64,000 bases of DNA from Duganella radicis (GCF_009720825.1 NZ_WNKY01000030.1:1-64000); one strand, 5' to 3'; shown: positions 1 to 8,688, numbered from the stretch's first letter. Program-made: numbers and translations. The notes: generated by a model not told the origin, from the sequence alone.

Positions 1-338
<338 letters not shown>

Positions 339-508
339 AATCTCTGTTTGTGGTCATTTCTGACCAGGTTCGCTCACTCAAAATACTGACAGTATTTCTT
401 GTTGAGCATTTAATGCTTTTTGTTGCAGCATCAAACGCCCACACTTATCAACTGTAATTTTTTAAAGATCTTGTCTTGCGCTGCGAAGCGTTTTGTTCGC
501 AGCAGAGA
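339..508 (-). promoter_or_regulatory. rrn leader with boxB-like stem and boxA-like antitermination site
   Basis: The transcribed leader upstream of 16S. On the minus strand it first has a stem of 8 bp (480-487 with 496-503, GCTGCGAA/TTCGCAGC). This is followed by GATCTTTAAAAAAT (470-457), close to the E. coli rrn boxA core GCTCTTTAACAAT. The order stem then boxA is that of Nus-dependent rRNA antitermination leaders. The role is inferred from resemblance and position; NusB/S10 binding is not shown. Confidence 0.6.
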
Positions 509-514
509 AGCGAG

Positions 515-543
515 ATTATGCAGTGTTTCGTTTATCTCGTCAA
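515..543 (-). promoter_or_regulatory. rRNA operon promoter (sigma-70 type)
   Basis: On the minus strand TTGACG (543-538) and CATAAT (520-515) are separated by exactly 17 bp, with transcription expected to start near 508, just ahead of the boxB-like stem. It lies between the end of the enoyl-CoA hydratase gene and the 16S gene, as expected for the main rrn promoter. Confidence 0.75.
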
Positions 544-598
544 CCCCTCGTTTCTACTTCACATTTGCATGCGCCGTTTCGCGAGGGACCGAACTATA

Positions 599-1375
599 TC
601 AAAGACCTTCGAAGTTTGGCAAGCGCTTTTCCAGGAAAGCCTGCATGCCTTCTTTTTGCGCCGGTGTGCCGAACGCGGCCTGGAACAGACGGCGCTCATA
701 GGTCACACCTTCGGACAGCGTGGTTTCAAAGGCGCGGTTCACGGAATCCTTGATCTGCATGGCCACCGAGGTCGACATGGAAGCGATCTGTTTGCCGATG
801 GCCAGCACTTCTTCGATCAGCTTATCCGCCGGCACCACGCGCGACACCAGGCCGATGCGCTCCGCCTCGGCCGCATCGATGGTGCGCGCGGTCAGCAGCA
901 TGTCCATCGCCTTGGCCTTGCCGATCGCGCGCGGCAGGCGCTGCGTGCCGCCCGCGCCCGGCACCACGCCGACCTTGATTTCCGGCTGGCCGAACTTGGC
1001 GCTGTCCGCCGCCACCAGAAAGTCGCACATCATGGCCAGCTCGCAGCCGCCGCCCAGCGCGAAGCCGGCCACGGCGCCGATCACCGGCTTGCGCACGCGC
1101 AGGATGTGCTCCCAGTTGCGGCCGATGTAGTTGTCGCGGTAGGTATCCGGATAGGTGTAGTCCACCATGGCCGCGATGTCGGCGCCGGCGGCGAAGGCTT
1201 TCTCGCTGCCGGTCAGCACGATGCAGCCGATGGCCGGGTCGGCATCGAACTTATATAAGGCATCGCCCAGCTCGTTCATCATGTGGTCGTTCAGCGCATT
1301 CAGGGCTTTGGGGCGGTTCAGACGGATCAGGGCTACTTTGTCGTGCACTTCTACGATCAGGTCTTCGTACTGCAT
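599..1375 (-). CDS. enoyl-CoA hydratase (crotonase family)
   Basis: A 258-residue crotonase-fold enzyme that would add water across the 2,3-double bond of enoyl-CoA thioesters in fatty-acid or aromatic-acid beta-oxidation, in the cytoplasm. Visible hallmarks are the oxyanion-hole segment FALGGGCELAMMCD and the segment GQPEIKVGVVPGAGGTQRL. Both glutamates that act as general acid/base in rat enoyl-CoA hydratase are kept (the E of GGGCEL and the E of QPEI), so hydratase rather than isomerase activity is favoured. Length is typical. The start is supported by a strong GGAGG six bases upstream. It lies alone between the rrn operon and a divergent MFS gene, so its pathway (PaaF, FadB1-like or general) cannot be told from context. 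Confidence 0.93.
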   Translation of the reverse strand: MQYEDLIVEVHDKVALIRLNRPKALNALNDHMMNELGDALYKFDADPAIGCIVLTGSEKAFAAGADIAAMVDYTYPDTYRDNYIGRNWEHILRVRKPVIGAVAGFALGGGCELAMMCDFLVAADSAKFGQPEIKVGVVPGAGGTQRLPRAIGKAKAMDMLLTARTIDAAEAERIGLVSRVVPADKLIEEVLAIGKQIASMSTSVAMQIKDSVNRAFETTLSEGVTYERRLFQAAFGTPAQKEGMQAFLEKRLPNFEGL

Positions 1376-1429
1376 GTGTTCCTCCAGGTGGAAAATTTAC
1401 CAATCGATTGTAGCGCCTATCATCGGCAC

Positions 1430-1438
1430 TGGTATGAT
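1430..1438 (+). promoter_or_regulatory. extended -10 promoter of the MFS gene
   Basis: TGGTATGAT is a TGN-extended -10 element. Transcription would start near 1445, giving a leader of about 27 nt before the proposed AUU start at 1472. The only nearby ATG (1434) lies inside this -10 element and in another frame, so it is not the start of the MFS gene. Confidence 0.45.
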
Positions 1439-1471
1439 TGAAATTCGGCAATTAGTACTAAAGAGCTTCCC

Positions 1472-2713
1472 ATTTTTAACTTCCGTAACGACGAACTGCT
1501 GCGCAACGGCGACTTCCGCCGCTACTGGGCCAGTGCGATCATCAATGGCTTTGGCAGTTACGTCAGCGCGCTGGCGCTGCCGCTGTGCGCGGTGCTGATG
1601 CTGAAAGCCTCGCCCGCGCAGATGGGCATGATGGGCGCGGCGGCCGCCATGCCGTTCGCGCTGCTGGCCCTGCCGGCCGGCGTTTTCCTCGACCGTAACC
1701 GCAAGCTGCCCATCCTGCTGGCCAGCAAAGCCATCCAGGCGCTATCGCTGGCCAGTATTCCGGTGGCGTGGTGGCTGGGCCTGCTGTCGGTGCAATGGAT
1801 GTACGTGGTGTCGTTTATCACCGGCGCCTGCGGCGTGGTGGGCGGCGGCGCCGAGCAGGTGTTCCTGACCAATATGATCGGCCGCGACAAGCTGACCGAC
1901 GCCCAGTCCAAGTTCACCGCCACCGATTCCGCCTCGCGCCTGCTGGCGCCTGGCATCGCCGGCGTGCTGATCCAGTGGCTGACCGCGCCCTACGCGGTGA
2001 TCCTGAACGCGCTCGGCTTCGTGGTGTCGATCGCCCTGCTGCGCAATGTGAAAGCCAACGATCCCAAGCCGCCGCCCTCCAACAAGCATCCGCTGCGCGA
2101 CGTGCTGGACGGTTTCCGCTTCATCTGGAGCCAACCGCTGCTGCGCACGCTGGCCTGGGCCTCGGGCCTGTGGCATATGCTGTTCTACGGCTTCGCCGCG
2201 CTTCAGGTGATTTTCGCCACCCGCGAACTGGGCATGAGCCCCGGCATGCTGGGGGTGGCGCAGATGGTCGGCGCGCTCGGGGTACTGATGAGTTCCCTGC
2301 TGCTCAAGCCGCTGACCGCGCGCTTTGGCGCCACCGGCGCCATGCTGACCGGCGCCGGCCTGTGTGCTTTCGCCTACATCGTCAATCCGCTGATTCCGGC
2401 CAATCTGTTCGGCTACCCGCTGGCCAGCGCGATCGCCTGCGCCGCCATGTCGCTGTTCCTCGACTGCGGCGTGATGCTGTTCCTGCTGCCCTACACCACC
2501 ATGCGCCAGAAAGTCACGCCGGACGAGTACCTGGGACGCATGGTCTCCACCATGCGCTTCCTGACGGTGGCGATCGCCCCGGTGGGGGCGCTGACGGCCG
2601 GCTATATCGGCGAGCATTTCGGCGTGCGCACCGGCCTGGCCTGCGTGGCGGCCGGCAGCGTGGTGCTGATCCTGCTGCTGGCCCTGTCGCCATCCGTGCG
2701 CCAGAAAAGCTGA
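1472..2713 (+). CDS. major facilitator superfamily (MFS) transporter, probable AUU start
   Basis: A 12-helix MFS permease, probably a drug or metabolite exporter of the MFS_3/enterobactin-exporter type; the substrate is unknown. The signature after helix 2 reads AGVFLDRNRK, a form of the G-x-x-x-D-R-x-x-R/K motif. The first ATG in frame is at 1592, but starting there would delete the whole of helix 1. The frame is open back to a TGA at 1439-1441, and the segment before 1592 (NGDFRRYWASAIINGFGSYV) is the standard MFS N terminus. No ATG, GTG or TTG exists in that stretch. The best candidate is ATT at 1472, six bases after AAAGAG. CTG at 1496 is the alternative. The C terminus ends SVRQKS. About 413 residues from the proposed start, normal for the family. 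Confidence 0.85.
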   Translation: MFNFRNDELLRNGDFRRYWASAIINGFGSYVSALALPLCAVLMLKASPAQMGMMGAAAAMPFALLALPAGVFLDRNRKLPILLASKAIQALSLASIPVAWWLGLLSVQWMYVVSFITGACGVVGGGAEQVFLTNMIGRDKLTDAQSKFTATDSASRLLAPGIAGVLIQWLTAPYAVILNALGFVVSIALLRNVKANDPKPPPSNKHPLRDVLDGFRFIWSQPLLRTLAWASGLWHMLFYGFAALQVIFATRELGMSPGMLGVAQMVGALGVLMSSLLLKPLTARFGATGAMLTGAGLCAFAYIVNPLIPANLFGYPLASAIACAAMSLFLDCGVMLFLLPYTTMRQKVTPDEYLGRMVSTMRFLTVAIAPVGALTAGYIGEHFGVRTGLACVAAGSVVLILLLALSPSVRQKS

Positions 2714-2756
2714 CTAGCCAGTAGGCTGGTTCCATGTCCACTCATGGGAGCCAGTC

Positions 2757-3194
2757 ATGTTCAAATCCATCCTGCTGCCCACCGACGGTTCCGACCTGTC
2801 GGACAAGGCCACCGCCATCGCGGTCGATTTCGCCAAGTTGCATCAATCGCGCATCGTCGCCGTCACGGTGATCCAGCCCATGCTGCTGCCCTCGCTGGGC
2901 GATAGCGGCGCCATGATCGACACCGGCCAGTACGAAACGCAAATCCAGAACGCCGCCCGCCACCATATCGACAAGGTGGCGGCGGCCGCCAGCGCGGCCG
3001 GCATTCCGTTTGAAGGGGTGATAGCGATGTCGCCCAATCCCTGCGAGGAGATTGTGGAAGCCGCCAAAAAGTACGGCTGCGACCTGATCATGATGGCCTC
3101 GCACGGGCGCAAAGGCTTGAACAAGCTGTTCCTGGGCAGCGAGACGCAGCGCGTGCTCTCCCACACCACGCTGCCCGTGCTGGTGCTGCGCTAG
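2757..3194 (+). CDS. universal stress protein, UspA family
   Basis: A 145-residue single-domain cytoplasmic Usp protein. It opens with the family's FKSILLPTDGSDLSDKA strand-loop and ends with the nucleotide-binding region ASHGRKGLNKLFLGSETQRVL. This matches the ATP-binding G-2x-G-9x-G(S/T) motif except that the first glycine is alanine, a common variant. Start supported by GGGAG upstream. It converges with the phosphoesterase gene downstream; the two genes overlap by 4 bp and share one palindromic CTAG, so each strand reads TAG from the same bases. Confidence 0.92.
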   Translation: MFKSILLPTDGSDLSDKATAIAVDFAKLHQSRIVAVTVIQPMLLPSLGDSGAMIDTGQYETQIQNAARHHIDKVAAAASAAGIPFEGVIAMSPNPCEEIVEAAKKYGCDLIMMASHGRKGLNKLFLGSETQRVLSHTTLPVLVLR

Positions 3195-5266
3195 CCGCGG
3201 CGCGCGGTCAGCCACTGGCTGGCCGGCAGCGCACCGCTGGCCACGCGGATTTCGCCGATATTGCCGAAGAAGCCGTCAGCCCGCTGACCATCCCACGAGC
3301 CGCCGCCCACCACCCACGGCGACGAGGCCGACAAGGTCGCCAGCCCGGCCACATTGCTGCTGTTGCGCAGCACCGGCGCGCCCTCCACATACATCACGGT
3401 GTCGTGCGTCGCCGGATCGTTGACGATGGCGATGTGCACCCAGTTGCCGGCGATGATCTCGCCCGACCAGCTGGCCATGGCGTCGCGCTGGCCGCCGATG
3501 TCCGGCACCACTTCCCATTGCACTTCGCGCAGGCTGGAAATCGCGAACAGCAGCGGCGGCGATTCCGGGTCGCCGCCGATGAAACCGGGCAGGTCGCCGC
3601 GCTTGCCGTCGCGGGTCATGATGTTCATCCAGGCGTGTTTGGCCTTGTCCCACGCCGGGTTGATCTTGATGAAGGCTTCGATCGTGTAGCCGCTGCTGGC
3701 AAAGGTCTGGGCGTTGATGGCGGCCGCCGCGTCGGTCAGGAAATAGCTGAGGCGTGGGGCGTTCTTGTCGGTATTCAGGAAGCTGACCGATCCCGGCGCC
3801 GAGGACAGCCGGTGGTGGTCGCTGCTCCAGACGATGTCGCCGGCATCGGCGCCGACCACGCCGCCACGGTTGAGCTGATCGCGCGTGAGCGGATTGGCGC
3901 CGGTAACGTCCGCGATGCGCGTGCCCGGCACCACCGGCGCGCCATCCGCGCCGCCGTAGAAGCGCCAGTGCGCCACCGTGGAGGCGACCTTCGGATAGTC
4001 CTCGGCATCCTTGGGCGCGACCGGCGTCACCACAGCCGGCTCGGTGTAACCCTTGAGCACCAGCGCCTTGGCCTGGTCGACCAGCGACGACGCCACCGTC
4101 GCCTTGCCGGCGCTGAAGCCCGGATTGAAACGGGCGAAGCGCCTGGCGAAATTCATGTTGATGGTGAAGCTGTGATTCGGCTCGGTCAGCACCGCGCGGT
4201 CGAAGGCGTTCAGCGTCTCGGCCGGTTTCATCGGCACCCACGGCGAGAACGACAGCACCTTGATCTGGTTATTGGTCAGATCGAACTCATACAGGCGCAT
4301 CAGGCCGTTGCCGCCCTGGTAGGCCATCTGATAATCGACCACCATCTCCTCCACCGCGTTGCCGAAGTCATTGGTCTTGGTCAGGCGCGCGCCGCCATGA
4401 TGGTGGCCGTTGAGCGTCATGAAGATCTGGTCGTTATCGCGTATCAGCTTTTCCCACAACATCTTGCCGTAGCCGGTTTCCAGCGGGCTGACCGCGTCCG
4501 GCGCGATATTCAGCAGCTGGTGATTGACCAGGATGGCCGGCAGGGTCGGATGGTCGGCCAGCACCTTGCGGGCCCAGGCGATGCCGGCGTCGGAAATGCG
4601 CCATGACAGCGACAACACCAGGAATTGCTGATCCTGCGCCTTGAAAATATGGTACTCGTGGAAGCCGGTGCTGTCGCGCGCGCCAAAGGTGGCCTGGCGT
4701 TGCGCGCGCCTGGCGCTGAACCATTGCAGATACGGCTCGTTGGCCAGCACGCGCTGGGTGTCGGTGCCTTTGGTGGGATCGCTGTCGTAATCGATATCGT
4801 TCAGCACATCGTGGTTGCCGGCCAGGATGGAGTACGGCACCTTGGCCACCTCCAGCACCTGCATGGCGCTGTCCGCCACTTTCCACTGCTCCGGCTTGCC
4901 GACCTGGTCGACCACGTCGCCCAGATGGATCAGGAATGGGATGTTGAGCGCCTGCGCGTTGCGCGCCACCCAGTTGGTCTGCGCCGCGTACGGCTCGTTG
5001 CCGTAATGGCGCTCGTACTGATTGCTTTCCGACGAAGTCGCATAGCGGGAGTAGAACTGGGTGTCCGGCAAAACCGCCAGCGCGAAGCTGGAAATCTGCG
5101 TGCTGGGCGCGACCGTCTCGCCGCTGGTGACGCTGCTGCTGCCGCTATCGCCGCCGCAGGCGGTCAGCAGCCCGCCCATCGACAGGCCGGAGGCGGAGGC
5201 CAGGCCCATTTTCAACATCGTCCGCCTTTGTGGGGCCGACGGTACGCTATCGTGCTGTTTCTTCAT
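3191..5266 (-). CDS. Tat-type lipoprotein: metallophosphoesterase with LamG-like C domain
   Basis: A 691-residue exported two-domain enzyme. The start at 5266 (MKKQHD) is preferred over an in-frame ATG at 5329 because it places a twin-arginine signal (QRRTMLKMG) at the N terminus, followed by the lipobox LLTAC. The protein should therefore be folded before export and lipid-anchored in the envelope. A calcineurin-like metallophosphoesterase domain follows, with the metal-binding motifs DTQ, GDVVD, GNHD, VNHQ and GHHHG in order (about residues 35-310). The last 230 residues form a LamG/concanavalin-like jelly-roll (TIEAFIKI, WVHIAIV, YVEGAPV, GEIRVA), which often binds carbohydrate. The substrate is unknown. 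It appears monocistronic. Confidence 0.85.
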   Translation of the reverse strand: MKKQHDSVPSAPQRRTMLKMGLASASGLSMGGLLTACGGDSGSSSVTSGETVAPSTQISSFALAVLPDTQFYSRYATSSESNQYERHYGNEPYAAQTNWVARNAQALNIPFLIHLGDVVDQVGKPEQWKVADSAMQVLEVAKVPYSILAGNHDVLNDIDYDSDPTKGTDTQRVLANEPYLQWFSARRAQRQATFGARDSTGFHEYHIFKAQDQQFLVLSLSWRISDAGIAWARKVLADHPTLPAILVNHQLLNIAPDAVSPLETGYGKMLWEKLIRDNDQIFMTLNGHHHGGARLTKTNDFGNAVEEMVVDYQMAYQGGNGLMRLYEFDLTNNQIKVLSFSPWVPMKPAETLNAFDRAVLTEPNHSFTINMNFARRFARFNPGFSAGKATVASSLVDQAKALVLKGYTEPAVVTPVAPKDAEDYPKVASTVAHWRFYGGADGAPVVPGTRIADVTGANPLTRDQLNRGGVVGADAGDIVWSSDHHRLSSAPGSVSFLNTDKNAPRLSYFLTDAAAAINAQTFASSGYTIEAFIKINPAWDKAKHAWMNIMTRDGKRGDLPGFIGGDPESPPLLFAISSLREVQWEVVPDIGGQRDAMASWSGEIIAGNWVHIAIVNDPATHDTVMYVEGAPVLRNSSNVAGLATLSASSPWVVGGGSWDGQRADGFFGNIGEIRVASGALPASQWLTARRG

Positions 5267-5365
5267 GGTCGCTCTCGGTAAGATCGAAAGCGCCCAATGT
5301 AGCGACCCGGGATGACATGCATATGACAAGTGACGAACCGTGCGCCCGTCACCGCCCCGTGTGCG

Positions 5366-6589
5366 TCAGTTCACCTGTTTGGGCAGCAGCACCCAGATGC
5401 TGCCGCGCTGCTTCATGCGGCCGGCGTTCTCGGCCGCCTCGGTGCCGAAGCCGAAGAAGTAGTCGACCCGGATGGCGCCGCGGATGGCGCCGCCCGTATC
5501 CTGCGCCATCACCAGCCGTTGCAGCGGGATGTCGCTGTTCGGCTGGGTGGTGGACAGGAACACCGGCGCCCCCTGCGGCAGCTGGGTGGCGTCGATGGCG
5601 ACCGAACGCTGCGGCGTCAGCGGCACGCCCAGCGAGCCTTTCGGCCCCACTTTCGGGTCCGGCAGCTTTTCTTCCTTGAAGAAGACATAGCTCGGGTTCA
5701 CATTGAACAGCTCCTGCATGCGGGTCGGGTGGCCGGCGATCCACGCCTTGATGCCCTGCGCCGAAGCCTGCTCCAGCGTCAGCTCGCCCTTCTCCACCAG
5801 GTATTTGCCGATCGACTTGTAGGGATGGCCATTCTGGTCGGCGTACGCCACGCGCACGGTTTCGCCGGTGTCGCTCAGCTGTACGCGGCCCGAGCCCTGC
5901 ACTTGCAGGAAGAAGGACTCGACCGGGTCGTCCACCCACAGCAGTTCCTTGCCGCTGAAACTGGCCGATTCGATATCGGCGCGGGTGGCGTACGGCACCA
6001 CCTTCTTGCCCACCACCTTGCCGCGCAGGCGCATGCCTTTCAGTTCGGGGTAGACGCTGGCCAGGTCGATGGTGACCATATCGTCCGGCACCTTGTACAG
6101 CGGCGTCTGGTACGGGCCGCCCTTCTTGCGGGCGCCGTGCAGCAGCGGCTCGTAGTAGCCGGTGATCAGGCCGTCGGTGGCGCCGTCCGGGGCGATGACC
6201 TGATTCGGCTCAAGGAAAGTTTCAAAGAAGGTGCGGATGGCACGCTCGTCGTTGCCGTTGACCGAGCGGGCGATGGTGCAGGACTCTTTCCACAGCGACT
6301 GCTTCACCAGCACCGTGCACGACGAGGTAAAGGCCGGCCAGGCGGCGCGCAGGTCGTCCTTGTCCCAGCCCGGCAGCGCGGCGAAGGTGGCCGGGACCAT
6401 TTGCAGCTTGGCCGGTGGCGTCGGCTGAGTGGGTGGCGTTGGCGGCGCCGGCTGGACCGGCGGCTGCGGTTGCGGCTGCACCGGCGGCTGGGCCGGCTTC
6501 TCCGGCGGCAGCGGCGTGGAGGTACAGGCGGCCAGGACCAGCGCGACGGCGCTCAGCGGAACGAGTAGACTACGGGACGTGAGAGACAT
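5366..6589 (-). CDS. mltA: membrane-bound lytic murein transglycosylase A
   Basis: A 407-residue outer-membrane lipoprotein that cleaves the glycan strand of peptidoglycan, leaving 1,6-anhydro-MurNAc ends. The signal peptide ends in a lipobox (VLAACTS). A proline/glutamine-rich linker of about 40 residues follows (PVQPQPQPPVQP), then the MltA barrel domain (ITGYYEPLLHG) and the C-terminal 3D domain (QDTGGAIRGAIRVDYFFGFG), where DTGGAI carries the catalytic aspartate known from E. coli MltA. No Shine-Dalgarno sequence is visible before the ATG. The gene is divergent from a small ORF whose start is only 12 bp away, so each promoter must lie inside the neighbouring coding sequence. Confidence 0.95.
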   Translation of the reverse strand: MSLTSRSLLVPLSAVALVLAACTSTPLPPEKPAQPPVQPQPQPPVQPAPPTPPTQPTPPAKLQMVPATFAALPGWDKDDLRAAWPAFTSSCTVLVKQSLWKESCTIARSVNGNDERAIRTFFETFLEPNQVIAPDGATDGLITGYYEPLLHGARKKGGPYQTPLYKVPDDMVTIDLASVYPELKGMRLRGKVVGKKVVPYATRADIESASFSGKELLWVDDPVESFFLQVQGSGRVQLSDTGETVRVAYADQNGHPYKSIGKYLVEKGELTLEQASAQGIKAWIAGHPTRMQELFNVNPSYVFFKEEKLPDPKVGPKGSLGVPLTPQRSVAIDATQLPQGAPVFLSTTQPNSDIPLQRLVMAQDTGGAIRGAIRVDYFFGFGTEAAENAGRMKQRGSIWVLLPKQVN

Positions 6590-6601
6590 AAAAGGATAAC
6601 T

Positions 6602-6685
6602 ATGTGGCTATTGATGGTTGAAGCGGGCGTGGCGTTCTTCCTGCTGGTGTTCATCGTCTGGTGGACCATGAAGGGCAAGAAGTAA
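6602..6685 (+). CDS. 27-residue single-pass membrane peptide
   Basis: A small ORF, ATG at 6602 and TAA at 6683-6685, with AAAGGA five to six bases upstream. The peptide starts MWLLMVEAGV, has a hydrophobic segment of about 20 residues ending in two tryptophans (FIVWW), and finishes with TMKGKK. This basic tail predicts an N-out/C-in inner-membrane helix. Function unknown. It fills most of the space between mltA (divergent, 12 bp) and apaG (convergent, 5 bp). It resembles very short conserved membrane proteins annotated as hypothetical in other Burkholderiales; that is from memory and not checked. Confidence 0.7.
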   Translation: MWLLMVEAGVAFFLLVFIVWWTMKGKK

Positions 6686-6690
6686 GCGGC

Positions 6691-7065
6691 TCAATGCAGG
6701 GTGCGCGGCAGCGACAGCACGAATTCCGGGATCTTGGCCTCGAACTGGTGGCCGTCCTCGGCCACGCAGAAGTACTCGCCCACCATCGAGCCCTGCGGTG
6801 TTTGCAGGGCGGCGCCGCTGGTGTATTCGAATTGTTCGCCCGGTTGCAGCAGCGGCTGGTGGCCGACCACGCCCAGTCCGCGCACTTCCTCGATGTGGTT
6901 GTTGGCGTCGGTGATGATCCAATGGCGCGAGATCAGCTGCGCCGCCACCGTGCCGGTATTCTTGATCGTGATCGAGTACGTAAACACAAAATTCGTGCGT
7001 TCCGGGTCCGACTGCTCCGGCAGGTACTGGGTTCTGACCGACACGGTAAATTCATAATTGGACAT
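6691..7065 (-). CDS. apaG: ApaG protein (DUF525)
   Basis: A 124-residue single-domain cytoplasmic protein of the ApaG family, a fibronectin-III-like fold linked in enterobacteria to Co2+/Mg2+ resistance; the biochemical role is not settled. The diagnostic segments are all present: FTYSITIKNTG, RHWIITDANN, EVRGLGVVGHQPLL, GMVGEYFCV-like (MVGEYFCVAEDG) and the C-terminal IPEFVLSLP. The start at 7065 is chosen because AGAGGA sits six bases upstream; an ATG six bases earlier abuts that site too closely. Confidence 0.95.
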   Translation of the reverse strand: MSNYEFTVSVRTQYLPEQSDPERTNFVFTYSITIKNTGTVAAQLISRHWIITDANNHIEEVRGLGVVGHQPLLQPGEQFEYTSGAALQTPQGSMVGEYFCVAEDGHQFEAKIPEFVLSLPRTLH

Positions 7066-7222
7066 CAACATTCCTCTAAATAGCAAACTTGGCGATTGTA
7101 TATCGCCAGGTACCCATTGCACCGCAAATCCGTCCCGCGTGCAAGGAGGACGCGCCTGAAAACGGGCGCTGGCGTCCGGAGCAGCGTAAAATAGCGCATC
7201 TTTTTTATTGCAAGCCCAAGCC

Positions 7223-7888
7223 ATGACCACCTACCGCATCGCTCCCAGCATCCTGTCCGCCGATTTCGCCCGCCTGGGCGAAGAGGTGCGCAACGTCGTA
7301 TCCGCCGGCGCCGACATCATCCACTTTGACGTGATGGACAACCATTATGTTCCCAACCTGACCATCGGCCCGCTGGTGTGCCAGGCCATCCGTCCGCATG
7401 TGGATGTGCCGATCGATGTGCACCTGATGGTCAAGCCGGTCGACCGCATCATTCCGGACTTCGCCAAGGCCGGCGCCAACATCATCACCTTCCACCCGGA
7501 AGCGTCCGAGCACATCGACCGCTCGCTGCAACTGATCCGCGACCACGGCTGCAAGGCCGGCCTGGTGTTCAACCCGGCCACCCCGCTGAGCTACCTGGAG
7601 CACGTGATGGACAAGGTCGACATGATCCTGATCATGTCGGTCAACCCGGGCTTCGGCGGCCAATCCTTCATTCCGCAGGCACTGAAGAAAATCGCCGAAG
7701 CGCGCCGCCTGATCGACGAATCCGGCCGCGACATCCTGCTGGAAGTGGACGGCGGCATCAAGATCGAGAACATCGCCGCCGCCGCGGCAGCCGGTGCGGA
7801 CACCTTTGTTGCCGGTTCGGCCATCTTCGGCCAGCCGGACTACAAGGCCGTGATCGACGCCATGCGTGCCAACCTGGCCAAGGTATAA
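7223..7888 (+). CDS. rpe: ribulose-phosphate 3-epimerase
   Basis: A 221-residue TIM-barrel enzyme interconverting ribulose 5-phosphate and xylulose 5-phosphate in the pentose phosphate and Calvin pathways. Visible signatures: APSILSADFARLG at the N terminus, FDVMDNHYVPNLTIGP (metal-binding H and D), VHLMV, SVNPGFGGQSF and the phosphate-binding EVDGGI...GADTFVAGSAIF. ATG at 7223 follows a weak purine stretch; a TTG 15 bases upstream is the alternative. It is followed four bases later by gph, the usual rpe-gph-trpE order of betaproteobacteria. Confidence 0.97.
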   Translation: MTTYRIAPSILSADFARLGEEVRNVVSAGADIIHFDVMDNHYVPNLTIGPLVCQAIRPHVDVPIDVHLMVKPVDRIIPDFAKAGANIITFHPEASEHIDRSLQLIRDHGCKAGLVFNPATPLSYLEHVMDKVDMILIMSVNPGFGGQSFIPQALKKIAEARRLIDESGRDILLEVDGGIKIENIAAAAAAGADTFVAGSAIFGQPDYKAVIDAMRANLAKV

Positions 7889-7892
7889 GCCG

Positions 7893-8585
7893 ATGAGCGT
7901 ACTGGCAGGCGTGCGCGCCGCGATCATCGACCTTGACGGCACCATGCTGGACACGATTCCCGACTTCCACGTCGCGATCAACGGCATGCGCGAAGAGCTG
8001 GGCTTGGGCCCGATCACGCAGGAGCAGATCGCCCTGATGGTCGGCAAAGGCTCGGAAAACCTGATCCGCTCCGTCCTGGCGCTGAATTGGGACGCGGACC
8101 GCATCGAGGCCGCTTTTGCGCAAGCGATGGACGCCTACCAGCGCCACTACCTCGCCATCAACGGCAACTACAGCACCTTGTTCCCGCAAGTGACCGAGGG
8201 GCTGGCCGCCATGAAGGCCCACGGCCTGCGACTGGCCTGCGTGACCAACAAGCCAATCAGCTTCACCACGCCCTTATTGAAGCTGAAAGGCCTGGACCAG
8301 TTCTTCGAGGTGGTCTATGGCGGCGACTCGCTGCCGCGCAAGAAACCGGACCCGCTGCCCCTGCGAACCGTGTGCGCCGACTTCGACCTGCCGCCGTCCC
8401 AGGTGGTGGCCATCGGCGATTCCTCGAATGACGCGCAAGCCGCGCGGGCTGCGGGTTGCCCGGTTTTGACAGTCCCATATGGATATAACCACGGAGAGTC
8501 TATACACGACACGGATTCCGATGGTATAGTAGCCACGCTGCTAGAAGCGGCTAGCCTGATTCGTTCACATCACACCAATAGCTGA
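7893..8585 (+). CDS. gph: phosphoglycolate phosphatase (HAD family)
   Basis: A 230-residue HAD phosphatase that dephosphorylates 2-phosphoglycolate arising from DNA repair or Rubisco oxygenation. HAD motifs in order: I, DLDGTMLDT with the nucleophilic Asp; II, CVTNKP; III, the lysine in RKKPDP; IV, IGDSSNDAQAARAAG. A helical cap domain lies between motifs I and II. It starts four bases after rpe stops, so the two are co-transcribed. The trp leader peptide begins 13 bp after its stop, so read-through transcripts into trp are possible. Confidence 0.95.
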   Translation: MSVLAGVRAAIIDLDGTMLDTIPDFHVAINGMREELGLGPITQEQIALMVGKGSENLIRSVLALNWDADRIEAAFAQAMDAYQRHYLAINGNYSTLFPQVTEGLAAMKAHGLRLACVTNKPISFTTPLLKLKGLDQFFEVVYGGDSLPRKKPDPLPLRTVCADFDLPPSQVVAIGDSSNDAQAARAAGCPVLTVPYGYNHGESIHDTDSDGIVATLLEAASLIRSHHTNS

Positions 8586-8598
8586 ACAACTGACCAAA

Positions 8599-8688
8599 AT
8601 GTCGTCTCTCACCAAAAAACACATCGTCAACCAACCAGGCTCGATTGAGGCCTGGCTGTGGCGACGCTGGCAATCCTGGCAAAACTAA
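8599..8688 (+). CDS. trpL: trp operon leader peptide (four Trp codons)
   Basis: A 29-residue ORF, ATG 8599 to TAA 8686-8688. Its second half is AWLWRRWQSWQN, with four tryptophans in nine residues (codons at 8653, 8659, 8668 and 8677). Trp is normally about 1% of residues, so this enrichment directly upstream of a transcription terminator and trpE is the hallmark of ribosome-mediated attenuation. When charged tRNA-Trp is scarce the ribosome should stall on these codons and prevent the terminator at 8702-8736 from forming. The Shine-Dalgarno site is weak. Not catalytic; its role is translation itself. Confidence 0.88.
   Translation: MSSLTKKHIVNQPGSIEAWLWRRWQSWQN

Noticed and set aside
1434..1598. 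ATG at 1434 as start of the MFS gene
   Set aside because: It is in a different frame and lies inside the -10 element.
8460..8530. TTGACA at 8466 and TATAGT at 8525 inside the gph end as a trp promoter
   Set aside because: The two hexamers are not a compatible pair in spacing and neither has a good partner; the trp promoter remains unassigned.
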